Assembly (NCBI GenBank): GCA_039725955.1
Contig: CP091033.1
Location: forward strand, 868,001 to 932,000
Source of the DNA: Sinorhizobium sp. B11
GTDB lineage: Bacteria; Pseudomonadota; Alphaproteobacteria; Rhizobiales; Rhizobiaceae
DNA: 64,000 nucleotides
Reading direction: 5' to 3'
Positions 42,838-51,707 of the stretch are shown here, one piece after another. Under the pieces are notes generated by a model that did no database searches, was not told the DNA's origin, and was given only the letters and a program-made list of their open reading frames with translations. Position 1 is the first letter of the stretch, and every line of letters starts with the position of its first letter. The translations under genes and the position numbers were made by a program.

Positions 42838-43767
42838 ATGAAATTCTACAGGCTTCCGCAAACCGACCTTGACGTGTCGAGCATCATCCTTGGAATGATG
42901 CGGATCCCAAACATGAGCAACGGCGAAATTCAGCAGCTCGTTGGCGCGGCCCGGGACGCCGGCGTGACGTTTTTCGATCATGCTGACATCTATGGAGGCA
43001 CGCCGCATCGCTGCGAGGCTCGCTTTGGCGAGGCAATTTCACTTGATGCGGCCGAACGGGAAAAGCTTGTCATCCAGAGCAAGGTCGGCATCCGCAAGGG
43101 ATTTTTCGATTTCTCCGCCGAGCATATTCTGGCCTCCGTGGATCAATCGCTCGCGGCGCTGAAGACCGACTATCTGGACGTGCTTCTGCTGCATCGTCCT
43201 GATACGCTCGTCGAGCCCGAGGAAGTTGCCGCAGCCTTCGACACGCTCAAATCTTCGGGCAAGGTACGCCATTTCGGCGTTTCCAACCACACGCCTGGCC
43301 AGGTCGAACTTCTTAAAACTGCGGTGACGCAGCCACTCATCGTCAACCAGGTACAGCTCAGCATCACGCACGCGCCATTGATCGCATCAGGCGTCGCAGC
43401 CAACATGGCCGGCCTTGACCAGTCAGTCGATCGCGACAACGGTCTCCTCGACTATTCCCGCATCAATGGCATGATGCTGCAGGCGTGGTCGCCCTTCCAG
43501 AAGGGCTTTTTCGACGGCGTATTCCTCGGCGACCGCGAAAACTTTGCCGATTTGAACGATGTCATCGACGAACTCGCCAAGGCTTACGGCGTCACCCCGA
43601 CAGGTATTGCCGTTGCCTGGATCACCCGCCATCCGGCAAAAATCCAGGTAGTCCTTGGCACCACGAAACCGGAACGTGTCGTCGAAGCCGCAGCCGGCTC
43701 TTCTGTCTCGCTCACCCGCCAGGAATGGTATCGGCTGTTTACGGCCGCAGGACACACTTTGCCCTGA
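42838..43767 (+). CDS. Aldo/keto reductase (YdhF-like)
   Basis: A 309-residue (beta/alpha)8 reductase. The catalytic tetrad is visible: Asp and Tyr in DHADIYGG, Lys in IQSKVGI, His in LLLHRPD. Also GVSNHTPGQVELL and QVVLGTTKPERV (cofactor phosphate loop), typical of NADPH-dependent members. Divergent from the LacI gene. A role in reducing a sugar-derived aldehyde is possible. Confidence 0.93.
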   Translation: MKFYRLPQTDLDVSSIILGMMRIPNMSNGEIQQLVGAARDAGVTFFDHADIYGGTPHRCEARFGEAISLDAAEREKLVIQSKVGIRKGFFDFSAEHILASVDQSLAALKTDYLDVLLLHRPDTLVEPEEVAAAFDTLKSSGKVRHFGVSNHTPGQVELLKTAVTQPLIVNQVQLSITHAPLIASGVAANMAGLDQSVDRDNGLLDYSRINGMMLQAWSPFQKGFFDGVFLGDRENFADLNDVIDELAKAYGVTPTGIAVAWITRHPAKIQVVLGTTKPERVVEAAAGSSVSLTRQEWYRLFTAAGHTLP

Positions 43768-43781
43768 CCTGCCTCGAAGAT

Positions 43782-43808
43782 GCTGCCGTCCGTCAATCGG
43801 ACGGCAGC
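43782..43808 (+). terminator. Strong hairpin after the aldo/keto reductase gene
   Basis: GCTGCCGTCCG and CGGACGGCAGC form a perfect 11-bp stem around TCAAT, 15 bases after the stop. There is no T run. Probable terminator. Confidence 0.75.
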
Positions 43809-43913
43809 TACGAACGCAGGCTTTGTTGGGGGAGTTCGTCCACCAATTCGTAGCCATTGCGCAGCGCCGGCGCGCCCGTCATGATGCATGATCTTCGGCA
43901 TGAACGGACGGCC

Positions 43914-44660
43914 ATGCACATCTATCTCGTTCGACACGGCGAATCTCTTGGCAACATCAGCGAGAGCGCCTACCGGCAGTTCGGCGATCATAATGTTCCG
44001 CTGACGGAATGGGGTTATCGGCAGGCGCTGGCAGCGGGGCGCAGGATCGCTGACTCTCTGGCTGCGCTGCCCGTTGCTGCGCGGAAGGCAACCATCTGGC
44101 ATTCGCCATATCTTCGGACGCGCCAGACGAAGGACGCAATCATCGAGGCCTCGCCTGCTAGCGCCATCGGCGGTGTGCATGAGGACTACCTGCTGCGGGA
44201 ACAGGATTTCGGCTTGTTCACCGAGATTTATGACCGGGCCGAGCAGCGACGCAAGTTTCCAGAAGAATTTGAGAAATGGGCGCGGCTGCGCAACAACAGC
44301 GGCAAATTCTACGCCCGTCCGCCGGATGGCGAGAGCCGGGCGGACGTTGCCCAGCGGGTGCGGCTGTTTCTGCAAACTGTTATGCATGACATCGGAAGCG
44401 GCAACGACACCGTGATCATCGTCGGCCACGGTGTCACCAATCGTGCCTTCGAGATGAATTTTCTGCATCACAGCGTCGAATGGTTCGAGCGCTCCGATAA
44501 TCCGGGCAATGCCGATGTGACACTGATCGAAGGCAGTCATGCGGAAGGCTATCGCTCCACGCTTCTGCACAAGGCCGACGACCGCGATCCATCCGCGGCG
44601 ACGGAAATGCGCGGCGCCTATGGTTCGGAGCTGACGATTGCGCCGAAGACCCGCATTTGA
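43914..44660 (+). CDS. Histidine phosphatase-family protein
   Basis: A 248-residue phosphoglycerate mutase-like phosphatase. The phospho-accepting His is in LVRHGESLGN at the N terminus, a second Arg in HSPYLRTRQT, the acid residue in LREQDFGLF and the second His in IIVGHGVTNRAF. ATG 43914 places the RHG motif about seven residues in, as usual. The substrate could be a phosphorylated metabolite. Transcribed alone between the reductase and the GntR gene. Confidence 0.9.
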   Translation: MHIYLVRHGESLGNISESAYRQFGDHNVPLTEWGYRQALAAGRRIADSLAALPVAARKATIWHSPYLRTRQTKDAIIEASPASAIGGVHEDYLLREQDFGLFTEIYDRAEQRRKFPEEFEKWARLRNNSGKFYARPPDGESRADVAQRVRLFLQTVMHDIGSGNDTVIIVGHGVTNRAFEMNFLHHSVEWFERSDNPGNADVTLIEGSHAEGYRSTLLHKADDRDPSAATEMRGAYGSELTIAPKTRI

Positions 44661-44788
44661 TCTCCGTAAGCCGCGAGATTTGACCTTCCCGAAGAGAATA
44701 AGCGTCCATCCGACGCGGACTATTTCAATGCGGCATCACCGCGTTTACACGACAAGTATCGGCTTGTTGTATCCTTGGCAGCGCGCTA

Positions 44789-44798
44789 ACGTATACAA
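44789..44798. promoter_or_regulatory. GntR-type site, first copy
   Basis: ACGTATACAA, 24 bases before the GntR gene. The identical ten-mer occurs at 45540-45549 upstream of the importer operon. A TTGTATC half-site lies nearby at 44767. Confidence 0.6.
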
Positions 44799-44822
44799 AA
44801 TCAAACGAGCCTCTGAAATCAC

Positions 44823-45521
44823 ATGTCCTCCAATTCCGATCGGGTAGATACAGCCCATCGCACCCTTCGTCAGGCCATCATCGAGCAGGCGCTGAAAGCA
44901 GGCACCAAGCTTCCTGAAGACGAGATCGGCCGGCATTTTTCGATGAGCCGCACGCTGGTGCGCACTGTGCTGGCCAAGCTGCAAGCCCAGGGACTGGTCG
45001 ACACCTACCATAAGCGCACTGCCACTGTGGCCCAGCCGAGCCTCGATGAGGCCCGCGACGCCTTCGCCGTCCGACGCGCGCTCGAGCGGGAGGTGATGAA
45101 GGCGGTTATAAAGCGCTGGAACCCTGCAATCGAAAAGCTGCTGCGAGAGCATGTGCAGGAAGAGGAAGCCGCTCACGCCAGAGGAGATGTGCGGCTTTCG
45201 ACCCGTCTTGCGGGCGAATTCCATCTGAAGCTTGCCGAGTTGTCAGGGAATGCCCTGCTCGAGCGCTACCTCTCCGAACTCGTCTCCCGCTGCTCGCTGA
45301 TCCTTGCCATGTACAGCCGGCCGCATTCCAGCGAATGCGCTATCAGTGAACATTCCGGTCTCATCGGCGCATTGAAGAAGGGCGACCTGCCCGCAGCGGA
45401 ACAGCTGATGGACGAACATCTGTCGTCCGTCGAAAGCCGCGCCTTGATCGAAGACGATCTTGCTGTGGAAGCTGACATCGGTTCGATTCTCTCGCGATTT
45501 TCCAACCGCGCAGCCGGCTGA
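44823..45521 (+). CDS. GntR-family regulator, FCD/FadR subgroup
   Basis: A 232-residue regulator with a winged HTH (about 12-75: EDEIGRHFSMSRTLVRTVLAKLQAQGLV) and an all-helical FCD domain (about 80-225). The metal-binding His residues are in EFHLKLAELSGN and ISEHSGLIGAL. Located just before the BMP-type importer operon in the same direction, it is the likely regulator of that operon through the two ACGTATACAA sites. Its effector may be the imported base or amide. Confidence 0.92.
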   Translation: MSSNSDRVDTAHRTLRQAIIEQALKAGTKLPEDEIGRHFSMSRTLVRTVLAKLQAQGLVDTYHKRTATVAQPSLDEARDAFAVRRALEREVMKAVIKRWNPAIEKLLREHVQEEEAAHARGDVRLSTRLAGEFHLKLAELSGNALLERYLSELVSRCSLILAMYSRPHSSECAISEHSGLIGALKKGDLPAAEQLMDEHLSSVESRALIEDDLAVEADIGSILSRFSNRAAG

Positions 45522-45539
45522 GCTGCCGATTTTTCAATC

Positions 45540-45549
45540 ACGTATACAA
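45540..45549. promoter_or_regulatory. GntR-type site, second copy
   Basis: ACGTATACAA, identical to the site at 44789-44798 and about 207 bases upstream of the importer ATPase gene. An eight-base palindrome ATGATCAT follows at about 45554. Confidence 0.6.
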
Positions 45550-45755
45550 TATTATGATCATTATGTAGACGCGATCTGGTTACCTATCTTCCAGATCAGT
45601 AGCTGCACTTTGCAGTGAGCATGGCCTCGTCGTCATTTTCTCGCAACGAATTCCTATGCTTAGTCTTTTATGAATTCGATGTCGCCGCTTGCGATACGTC
45701 TTGGCATCCATATTGCATACTTGATTTTCAAGATCATGTAGCCTGGATTTTGCTC

Positions 45756-47303
45756 ATGCCGCATACTGCGTTATCTTCATCGGAATACCGTCTGGAGCTA
45801 CGAGGCATTGGTAAAACCTATCCGGGCGTCATTGCCAATGATGGGATCGATCTCCGCGTCAATCCTGGTGAGATCCACGCGATCGTTGGCGAGAATGGTG
45901 CCGGCAAGTCGACGCTTATGAAGATCATCTATGGGATGGTCCATGCCGACTCCGGCGACATGCTGTGGGATGGGCGGGAGGTGAGCATCACCTCACCTGC
46001 GGACGCGCAGAGACTCGGCATCGGGATGGTGTTCCAGCATTTTGCGCTCTTCGATACGCTGACGGTCGCAGAAAACATCGCTCTCGCTCTGCCGGGCAAA
46101 CAGAATATCGAAATACTGTCCGGCAGGATTGCCGATGTCGCGACCCACTACGGCCTCCCGGTCGAGCCTGGCAGGCATATCAACACCATGTCCGTCGGCG
46201 AGCGACAGCGCGTCGAGATCATCCGCGCGCTGCTGCAGAATCCACGCCTGCTGATCCTCGACGAACCCACCTCCGTCCTGACGCCGCAAGCGGTCGAGAA
46301 GCTCTTCATAACGCTCCGGCAGATCGCGGAAGAGGGCTGCAGCATCCTCTACATCAGCCACAAGCTGAATGAGATCAGGGATCTCTGCCATAAAGCGACG
46401 ATCCTGCGGGGCGGCCGCGTCACCGGTGTGTGCGATCCATCGCTGGAAAGCCCGGCCTCGATGGCCCGCCTTATGATCGGCACGGACCTTGCCGATTATC
46501 GCCAGCGCACGCGGAGCGTTGCCGGTGCCGTCAGGCTTGCCGTAAACGGTCTTGATCTGCCGACTGCCGATCCATTCGGCACGATACTATCCAGTATTAC
46601 GCTATCGGTGCGGGGTGGAGAGATCCTTGGGATTGCGGGGGTCTCCGGTAATGGCCAACAGGAATTGCTGGCCGCACTCTCCGGCGAAACCCGTCTTGCA
46701 AGAAGGGGCGCCATTATCATCGACGGCGCTCCGGCGGGACATCTCGATCCGGCCGGACGGCGCAAACTCGGCCTTTGCTCGGTCCCCGAGGATCGGCTGC
46801 GGCAGGGATCTGTTCCCTCATTGCCGCTGTCGGAGAATGTGCTGCTCACCGCCAATAGCGGCGGCGCCGTCGAGGCCGGCCTTATCCGTTTCGACCGCAT
46901 CCTCGACTTTGCCGAACGCTGCATCAGAGCCTTTGACGTCCGCTGCCCTGGACCGGCAGCGCCTGCCGGCAGTCTGTCGGGCGGCAACCTGCAGAAATTC
47001 ATCATCGGACGCGAAATCCTCCAGGAGCCAGGCGTGCTCATCGTCTCGCAGCCGACCTGGGGCGTCGATGTCGGTGCGGCGCTCGTCATCCGCCAGGCGT
47101 TGCTCGATTTGCGTGAGCGTGGCGCCGCAATCGTCGTCATCTCGGAAGAGCTGGATGAGCTCTTCGACATTGCCGATCACATCGCCGTCATCGCCGGCGG
47201 CCGACTGACAGAGGCAACGGCGATCGCAGACGCCAATCGCAACGATATAGGCCTCGCCATGTCCGGCAGCAGGATGGAAAAGGAGATGGCCGATGCGCTT
47301 TGA
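45756..47303 (+). CDS. ABC importer ATPase with two ABC domains (nucleoside/sugar type)
   Basis: A 515-residue protein with two fused ATP-binding domains. Domain 1: Walker A GENGAGKST, signature MSVGERQRVEIIRAL, Walker B LLILDEPTSVL. Domain 2: the Walker A-like GVSGNGQQELLAAL lacks the Lys (normal for this family), signature LSGGNLQKFIIGREI and Walker B LIVSQPTWGVDVGA. ATG 45756 is chosen because the in-frame stretch before it is not coding-like. Overlaps the next gene by 11 bases. Works with the two permeases and the BMP protein downstream. Confidence 0.92.
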   Translation: MPHTALSSSEYRLELRGIGKTYPGVIANDGIDLRVNPGEIHAIVGENGAGKSTLMKIIYGMVHADSGDMLWDGREVSITSPADAQRLGIGMVFQHFALFDTLTVAENIALALPGKQNIEILSGRIADVATHYGLPVEPGRHINTMSVGERQRVEIIRALLQNPRLLILDEPTSVLTPQAVEKLFITLRQIAEEGCSILYISHKLNEIRDLCHKATILRGGRVTGVCDPSLESPASMARLMIGTDLADYRQRTRSVAGAVRLAVNGLDLPTADPFGTILSSITLSVRGGEILGIAGVSGNGQQELLAALSGETRLARRGAIIIDGAPAGHLDPAGRRKLGLCSVPEDRLRQGSVPSLPLSENVLLTANSGGAVEAGLIRFDRILDFAERCIRAFDVRCPGPAAPAGSLSGGNLQKFIIGREILQEPGVLIVSQPTWGVDVGAALVIRQALLDLRERGAAIVVISEELDELFDIADHIAVIAGGRLTEATAIADANRNDIGLAMSGSRMEKEMADAL

Positions 47304-48369
47304 GCGACGCCCTAAGCCCTCCACGCTGATGATTTTCCTCTCGCCGGTGATCTCGCTTGTTCTGACCGCAAGTGTCGCGATGGTCATCTTTGCCTCGGCC
47401 GGCCTCGAACCGCTTGGCGCGCTCGTCACCTTTCTGACGGCGCCGCTCGCTGATCTCTATGGTGTCGGCGAATTGCTGATCAAAGCGGCCCCCCTGGTGC
47501 TGATCGGCATCGGTCTTGCGATCGGTTTCCGTGCCGGCATCTGGAATGTCGGCGCCGAGGGACAGCTGACCGCAGGCGTCATCTTCGGCGGCTATGTTGC
47601 CCTGCATTTCGGCCCGGATGGTGGCCTCTCAGTGCTGCCGGCGATGGTCATTTCCGGAGCAATCGGCGGCATGATCTGGGCGGCCATCCCCGCGTTTCTG
47701 CGTGTTCGCTTCAATGCGTCCGAGATCCTCACCAGCCTCATGTTGAACTATGTCGCCGGGCTCTGGCTGACCTGGCTGATCTTCGGCCCCTGGCGCGACC
47801 CGGCCGGTTTCAATTTCCCACAGTCCGAGCCGTTGGCGCCGGCTGCCCTCTTTCCGATTCTCGTTGAATGCACGCGCATGAATGCCAGCATCATCTTCGC
47901 GCTGATCGCCGTTGTCATGGGATGGATCCTCATGAAGCGCAGCTTCATCGGGTTCCAACTGAAGGTCACAGGCCTGTCTGCGGGGGCAGCGCGTTACGCC
48001 GGCTTCAGCGTGACGCGCGCGGTCTGGATCGGCATGCTGGTCAGCGGCGCAGTTGCCGGCATGGCGGGTGTCGGCGAGATTGCCGGGCCTTTGGCGCAGA
48101 TCTTTCCCAATGCCTCACCCGGCTACGGCTATGCGGCGATCATCGTCGCCTATCTCGGCCGATTGAACCCGCTCGGCATCCTCTTGTCAGGACTGTTGAT
48201 GGCGCTGCTCTATCTCGCTGGCGATCTCGCCCAGATGTCGCTCGGCATGCCCTCCTCCATCACCGGCCTGTTGCAGAGCACACTGCTCTTCTTCCTGCTG
48301 ACGGCCGATGTCCTCGTCCACCACCGTATCCGCTTCAAGACATCCGGCAGAAAGGGCGTCACGGTATGA
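47293..48369 (+). CDS. ABC importer permease (nucleoside-type, BPD_transp_2), first
   Basis: A 358-residue membrane protein with about nine hydrophobic segments, including GIGLAIGFRAGIWNVGAEGQ, LTSLMLNYVAGLWLTW and PGYGYAAIIVAYLGRLNP, all typical of the RbsC/NupP-type family permease in BMP-dependent importers. Start overlaps the ATPase gene end by 11 bases. Its stop overlaps the ATG of the second permease. Confidence 0.92.
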   Translation: MRFERRPKPSTLMIFLSPVISLVLTASVAMVIFASAGLEPLGALVTFLTAPLADLYGVGELLIKAAPLVLIGIGLAIGFRAGIWNVGAEGQLTAGVIFGGYVALHFGPDGGLSVLPAMVISGAIGGMIWAAIPAFLRVRFNASEILTSLMLNYVAGLWLTWLIFGPWRDPAGFNFPQSEPLAPAALFPILVECTRMNASIIFALIAVVMGWILMKRSFIGFQLKVTGLSAGAARYAGFSVTRAVWIGMLVSGAVAGMAGVGEIAGPLAQIFPNASPGYGYAAIIVAYLGRLNPLGILLSGLLMALLYLAGDLAQMSLGMPSSITGLLQSTLLFFLLTADVLVHHRIRFKTSGRKGVTV

Positions 48370-49289
48370 TGAGCCAGATTCTTCCCATTCTGATTGCCAC
48401 ACTGATCGCCGGTACGCCGCTCGTCTATGCAGCCCTTGGAGAGCTGGTCACCGAGCGCTCCGGTGTGCTCAACATGGGCGTCGAGGGCATGATGGTGGTC
48501 GGCGCGGTCATCGCCTTCATCACTATGCAGACGACGGGTGAGCTCTGGCTCGCCGTGATGACAGCGATGCTTGCCGCCATGGTTTTGGCGTTGATGTTCT
48601 CGGTGCTGGTCGTCAGCTTTCGCGCCCATCAGGTAGCGGTCGGCCTGGCGATGACCATTTTCGGAACCAGCTTCGGCTCTTTCATCGGCAAGAGCTATGT
48701 CGGCATGGCGATTGTCATGGAGCCGTCGACGCTTTCTGCGCTCGCATCCAAAATCCCACTACTTGGCATCGTCCTCGGACAGTTGCACCCGCTGGTCTGG
48801 CTTTCCTGGGCACTGTTTGCCGGCGTCTGGTTCTTTCTCTATCGCACCCGGTCCGGCCTCATCGTCCGGGCAGTGGGCGAGGCGCCCTCCTCGGCCCATG
48901 CCATCGGCTATCCGGTAGTGCTGATCCGTTATCTCTGCACACTGTTCGGTGGCGCGATGGCCGGGGTCGCAGGCGCCTATATCTCGATTGTCTATACGTC
49001 GCTCTGGACAGAGGGGCTGATTGCCGGACGCGGCTGGATTGCAGTCGCGCTGGTGGTCTTCGCCACATGGCGTCCAGGCCGATGCTTTCTCGGCGCCTAT
49101 CTTTTCGGCGGCGCGACGATCGCGCAGCTCTTTGCCCAGAGCGCCGGCATCGGCCTGCCCTCGGAACTGATGTCCGCCCTGCCTTACCTCGTCACGATCC
49201 TCGTGCTGGTGCTGATCTCACGCAACGCGACGCTGATGCGTCTCAACGTCCCCGCTTCCCTTGGACAGCCCTTCGTCGCCGGAGGCTGA
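48366..49289 (+). CDS. ABC importer permease (nucleoside-type, BPD_transp_2), second
   Basis: A 307-residue membrane protein with about eight hydrophobic segments; TERSGVLNMGVEGMMVVGAV is the NupQ-like signature. ATG 48366 overlaps the previous stop (ATGA). A longer frame upstream is a shadow of the first permease. Forms the membrane channel with the first permease. Confidence 0.92.
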   Translation: MMSQILPILIATLIAGTPLVYAALGELVTERSGVLNMGVEGMMVVGAVIAFITMQTTGELWLAVMTAMLAAMVLALMFSVLVVSFRAHQVAVGLAMTIFGTSFGSFIGKSYVGMAIVMEPSTLSALASKIPLLGIVLGQLHPLVWLSWALFAGVWFFLYRTRSGLIVRAVGEAPSSAHAIGYPVVLIRYLCTLFGGAMAGVAGAYISIVYTSLWTEGLIAGRGWIAVALVVFATWRPGRCFLGAYLFGGATIAQLFAQSAGIGLPSELMSALPYLVTILVLVLISRNATLMRLNVPASLGQPFVAGG

Positions 49290-49331
49290 ACCTCGATGCC
49301 GCATACAAACACAACAAGAGAGGAACTGAAG

Positions 49332-50432
49332 ATGAAATTCCAATCCAGACGCGATTTCCTGAAGACGGCAGCAGCCGGATCTCTGATCGCAGCAACCGGT
49401 GTCCGCCCGCTTCTCGCCGCCGATGAAGTGCTGAAAGTCGGTGTCATTCACATGGGTCCGATTTCCGACACCGGCTGGGAATATTTCCAGGCCAATGCCT
49501 GGCGCGCCCTGGAAAGTGCCTTCCCGGGCAAGGTAAAGGTCACCGCCCTCGAGAATATCGCCCAGATCCAGGACTGCGAGCGGCTGTTCCGCCAGTTGTC
49601 GGCCCAGGGCCATAAGCTGATCTTCGGTACCACCTTCTCGCAATATGCCTCGCTGAAGAAGCTCGCGCCGACGATGCCGAACTCGCATTTCGAATGCTGC
49701 GCCGGCATTGCTGCCGGCACCAATCTTGGCGTCTTCGAAGCCCGCGAATATGAAGGCGCCTATGTGACCGGCATTGCCGCCGGCCGTATGACGAAGTCCA
49801 ATGTACTCGGCTGGGTCGGCGCTTTCCCCGTGCCGCAGGTCATTTACAGCATCAATGCCTTCCTTCTCGGGGCACGCAGCGTCAATCCCGATGTCGTCGT
49901 CAAGGTCGTCTGGGCCAATGCCTGGGTCGATCCGGCCAAGGAAAAGGATGCTGTCGCCGCCCTCGTGGCTCAAGGCGCCGACGTTCTCTCGGGTAGTCCC
50001 AACACGCCGGTTCAGGGCCTTGCCGCCGAGGAGAAGGGCGTCTGGTCAATTGGCAATACCGGCGATTTCTCTCGCTACGTGAAGAAGAAACAGCTTGTCT
50101 CCTACGAACTCGACTGGAGCTCGGCCCATATCAGTGCTGCCAAGGCTGTCATGGAGGGCAACTGGAAGCCGGAAAGTAGCTGGCTTGGGCTTGGCGAAGG
50201 CGGCTACGTCAAGATGACGACGAGCAGCCCGGAACTGCCTGAAACCGTCGCCAAGGAAATGAAGGTGGCCGAGGATGCCATCGTTGCCGGCAAGCTGAAA
50301 GTCTTTGCGGGTGAGATCAAAGACCAGAGCGGCAAGGTGAAGGTCGCCTCCGGTCAGGAACTCTCCGAGAATGACATCAAGGGCATGACATGGCTGATCG
50401 ACGGCGTGCAGGGTACGCTGCCGCAGAACTGA
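49332..50432 (+). CDS. BMP-family substrate-binding protein, Tat signal
   Basis: A 366-residue periplasmic binding protein with a twin-arginine signal (SRRDFLKTAAAGSL, cleavage near LLAAD). The mature part follows the BMP/Med fold: LKVGVIHMGPISDTGWEYFQ, YEGAYVTGIAAGRMTKSNVLGWVGAF, VVWANAWVDPAKEKDAVAAL. BMP proteins usually bind nucleosides or purine-like ligands; here the downstream hydrolases point to an N-heterocycle or amide. GAGGAA precedes ATG 49332. Confidence 0.92.
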   Translation: MKFQSRRDFLKTAAAGSLIAATGVRPLLAADEVLKVGVIHMGPISDTGWEYFQANAWRALESAFPGKVKVTALENIAQIQDCERLFRQLSAQGHKLIFGTTFSQYASLKKLAPTMPNSHFECCAGIAAGTNLGVFEAREYEGAYVTGIAAGRMTKSNVLGWVGAFPVPQVIYSINAFLLGARSVNPDVVVKVVWANAWVDPAKEKDAVAALVAQGADVLSGSPNTPVQGLAAEEKGVWSIGNTGDFSRYVKKKQLVSYELDWSSAHISAAKAVMEGNWKPESSWLGLGEGGYVKMTTSSPELPETVAKEMKVAEDAIVAGKLKVFAGEIKDQSGKVKVASGQELSENDIKGMTWLIDGVQGTLPQN

Positions 50433-50507
50433 TCATCCATTGCCAAAAAGTGGCCGGCCACCGCACAAACGGGGGCCGGACCAGAATTGACGGGAAAGGA
50501 AACACAA

Positions 50508-51707
50508 GTGAGCGCAACACAAACAGTCTTCACCAACGCAAAGCTTGCCGACGGTACGCTGAAAGATATCGTGGTGCAGGACGGCCGGATCACGGCGATA
50601 GGAGAGACGGGCTCCAGCCAGGGCGTGAAAGATGTCGTCGATATCGGTGGAGCCCTTGTCGTGCCAAGCTTCGTCGAGGGTCATATCCATCTCGATACCA
50701 GCTTCTACGGCGACAGGTGGATCCCGCATAAACCATGCATCAACGGTTTCGACGTGCATGAACGCGTCGCTTTTCAGGCTGAGAACATGGCTGCCGCAGC
50801 GCCCATGGATGAGCGCGCCCGCAATCAGCTCGACCTCTGCATTTCGAACGGGGCATTGCAGATGCGCAGCCACGTGATGGTCGATGGATCGGTCGGCCTG
50901 AAGTCGCTCGAAACCATCCTGAGGGTGCGTGAGGAATATGCCGGCATCATCGACATCCAGCTCGTTGCCTTCCCGCAAAGCGGTATCCTGAAGAGCCCGG
51001 GCACGCCGGAACTGATGGACGAGGCAATCGCGATGGGTGCCGATCTTGTCGGCGGTCTCGATCCGCTGTCCTTCGACCGCGACATCAAGCGCCATCTCGA
51101 CGTCGTCTTCGGCATCGCGGAAAGGCGCGGCGTCGATGTCGATATCCATCTTCATGATGCAGGCACGCTCGGGGCCATGACGATCGAGGAGATTTGCGCT
51201 CGCACGACCGCACTTGGCATGCAGGGCCATGTCGCCGTCAGCCATGCCTATGGTCTCGGCGATCTCGCACCGGAGGCAGCAAAGAAGATTGCCGCCCTGA
51301 TCGCTCGGAGCGGCGTCTCGATCATGACCAACGCGCCGGGCAATCACAATTTCCCGCCGGTCGCGCTGTTGCGTGCCGCCGGCGTCAATGTTTTCAGCGG
51401 CAGCGACAATATCCGCGATTCCTGGTGGCCCTTCGGGGACGGCGACATGCTGCGCCGGGCAGAGATCATCGCCTACCGGTCCGGTTTTTATACCGATACG
51501 GAACTCAGCGCTGCTTTCGATGTCGTGACGGCAGGCGGTGCCAAAGCGTTGCGACTGGAAGGCTACGGCGTTGCTGCCGGCGCAAAGGCCGATTTCGTCA
51601 CGCTCGCGGCGGAACACGTGCCGGAGGCCGTTGTCGCCATTCCGAAGCCGCGTCGCGTCTTCAAGGAAGGCCGCCTGGTGGCCGAAAACGGCGCGGTGAT
51701 CCGCTGA
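50508..51707 (+). CDS. Amidohydrolase-family deaminase/hydrolase (CodA-like), complete metal site
   Basis: A 399-residue TIM-barrel amidohydrolase related to cytosine deaminase. Visible ligands: GHIHLD (HxH), DIHLHDAG (His), VAVSHAYGLG (His) and SDNIRDSWWPFGDGD, where the first Asp matches the catalytic Asp. GTG 50508 with AAAGGAA upstream is preferred to a TTG at 50487. Follows the BMP gene by 75 bases. Likely hydrolyses or deaminates the imported heterocycle. Confidence 0.9.
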   Translation: MSATQTVFTNAKLADGTLKDIVVQDGRITAIGETGSSQGVKDVVDIGGALVVPSFVEGHIHLDTSFYGDRWIPHKPCINGFDVHERVAFQAENMAAAAPMDERARNQLDLCISNGALQMRSHVMVDGSVGLKSLETILRVREEYAGIIDIQLVAFPQSGILKSPGTPELMDEAIAMGADLVGGLDPLSFDRDIKRHLDVVFGIAERRGVDVDIHLHDAGTLGAMTIEEICARTTALGMQGHVAVSHAYGLGDLAPEAAKKIAALIARSGVSIMTNAPGNHNFPPVALLRAAGVNVFSGSDNIRDSWWPFGDGDMLRRAEIIAYRSGFYTDTELSAAFDVVTAGGAKALRLEGYGVAAGAKADFVTLAAEHVPEAVVAIPKPRRVFKEGRLVAENGAVIR

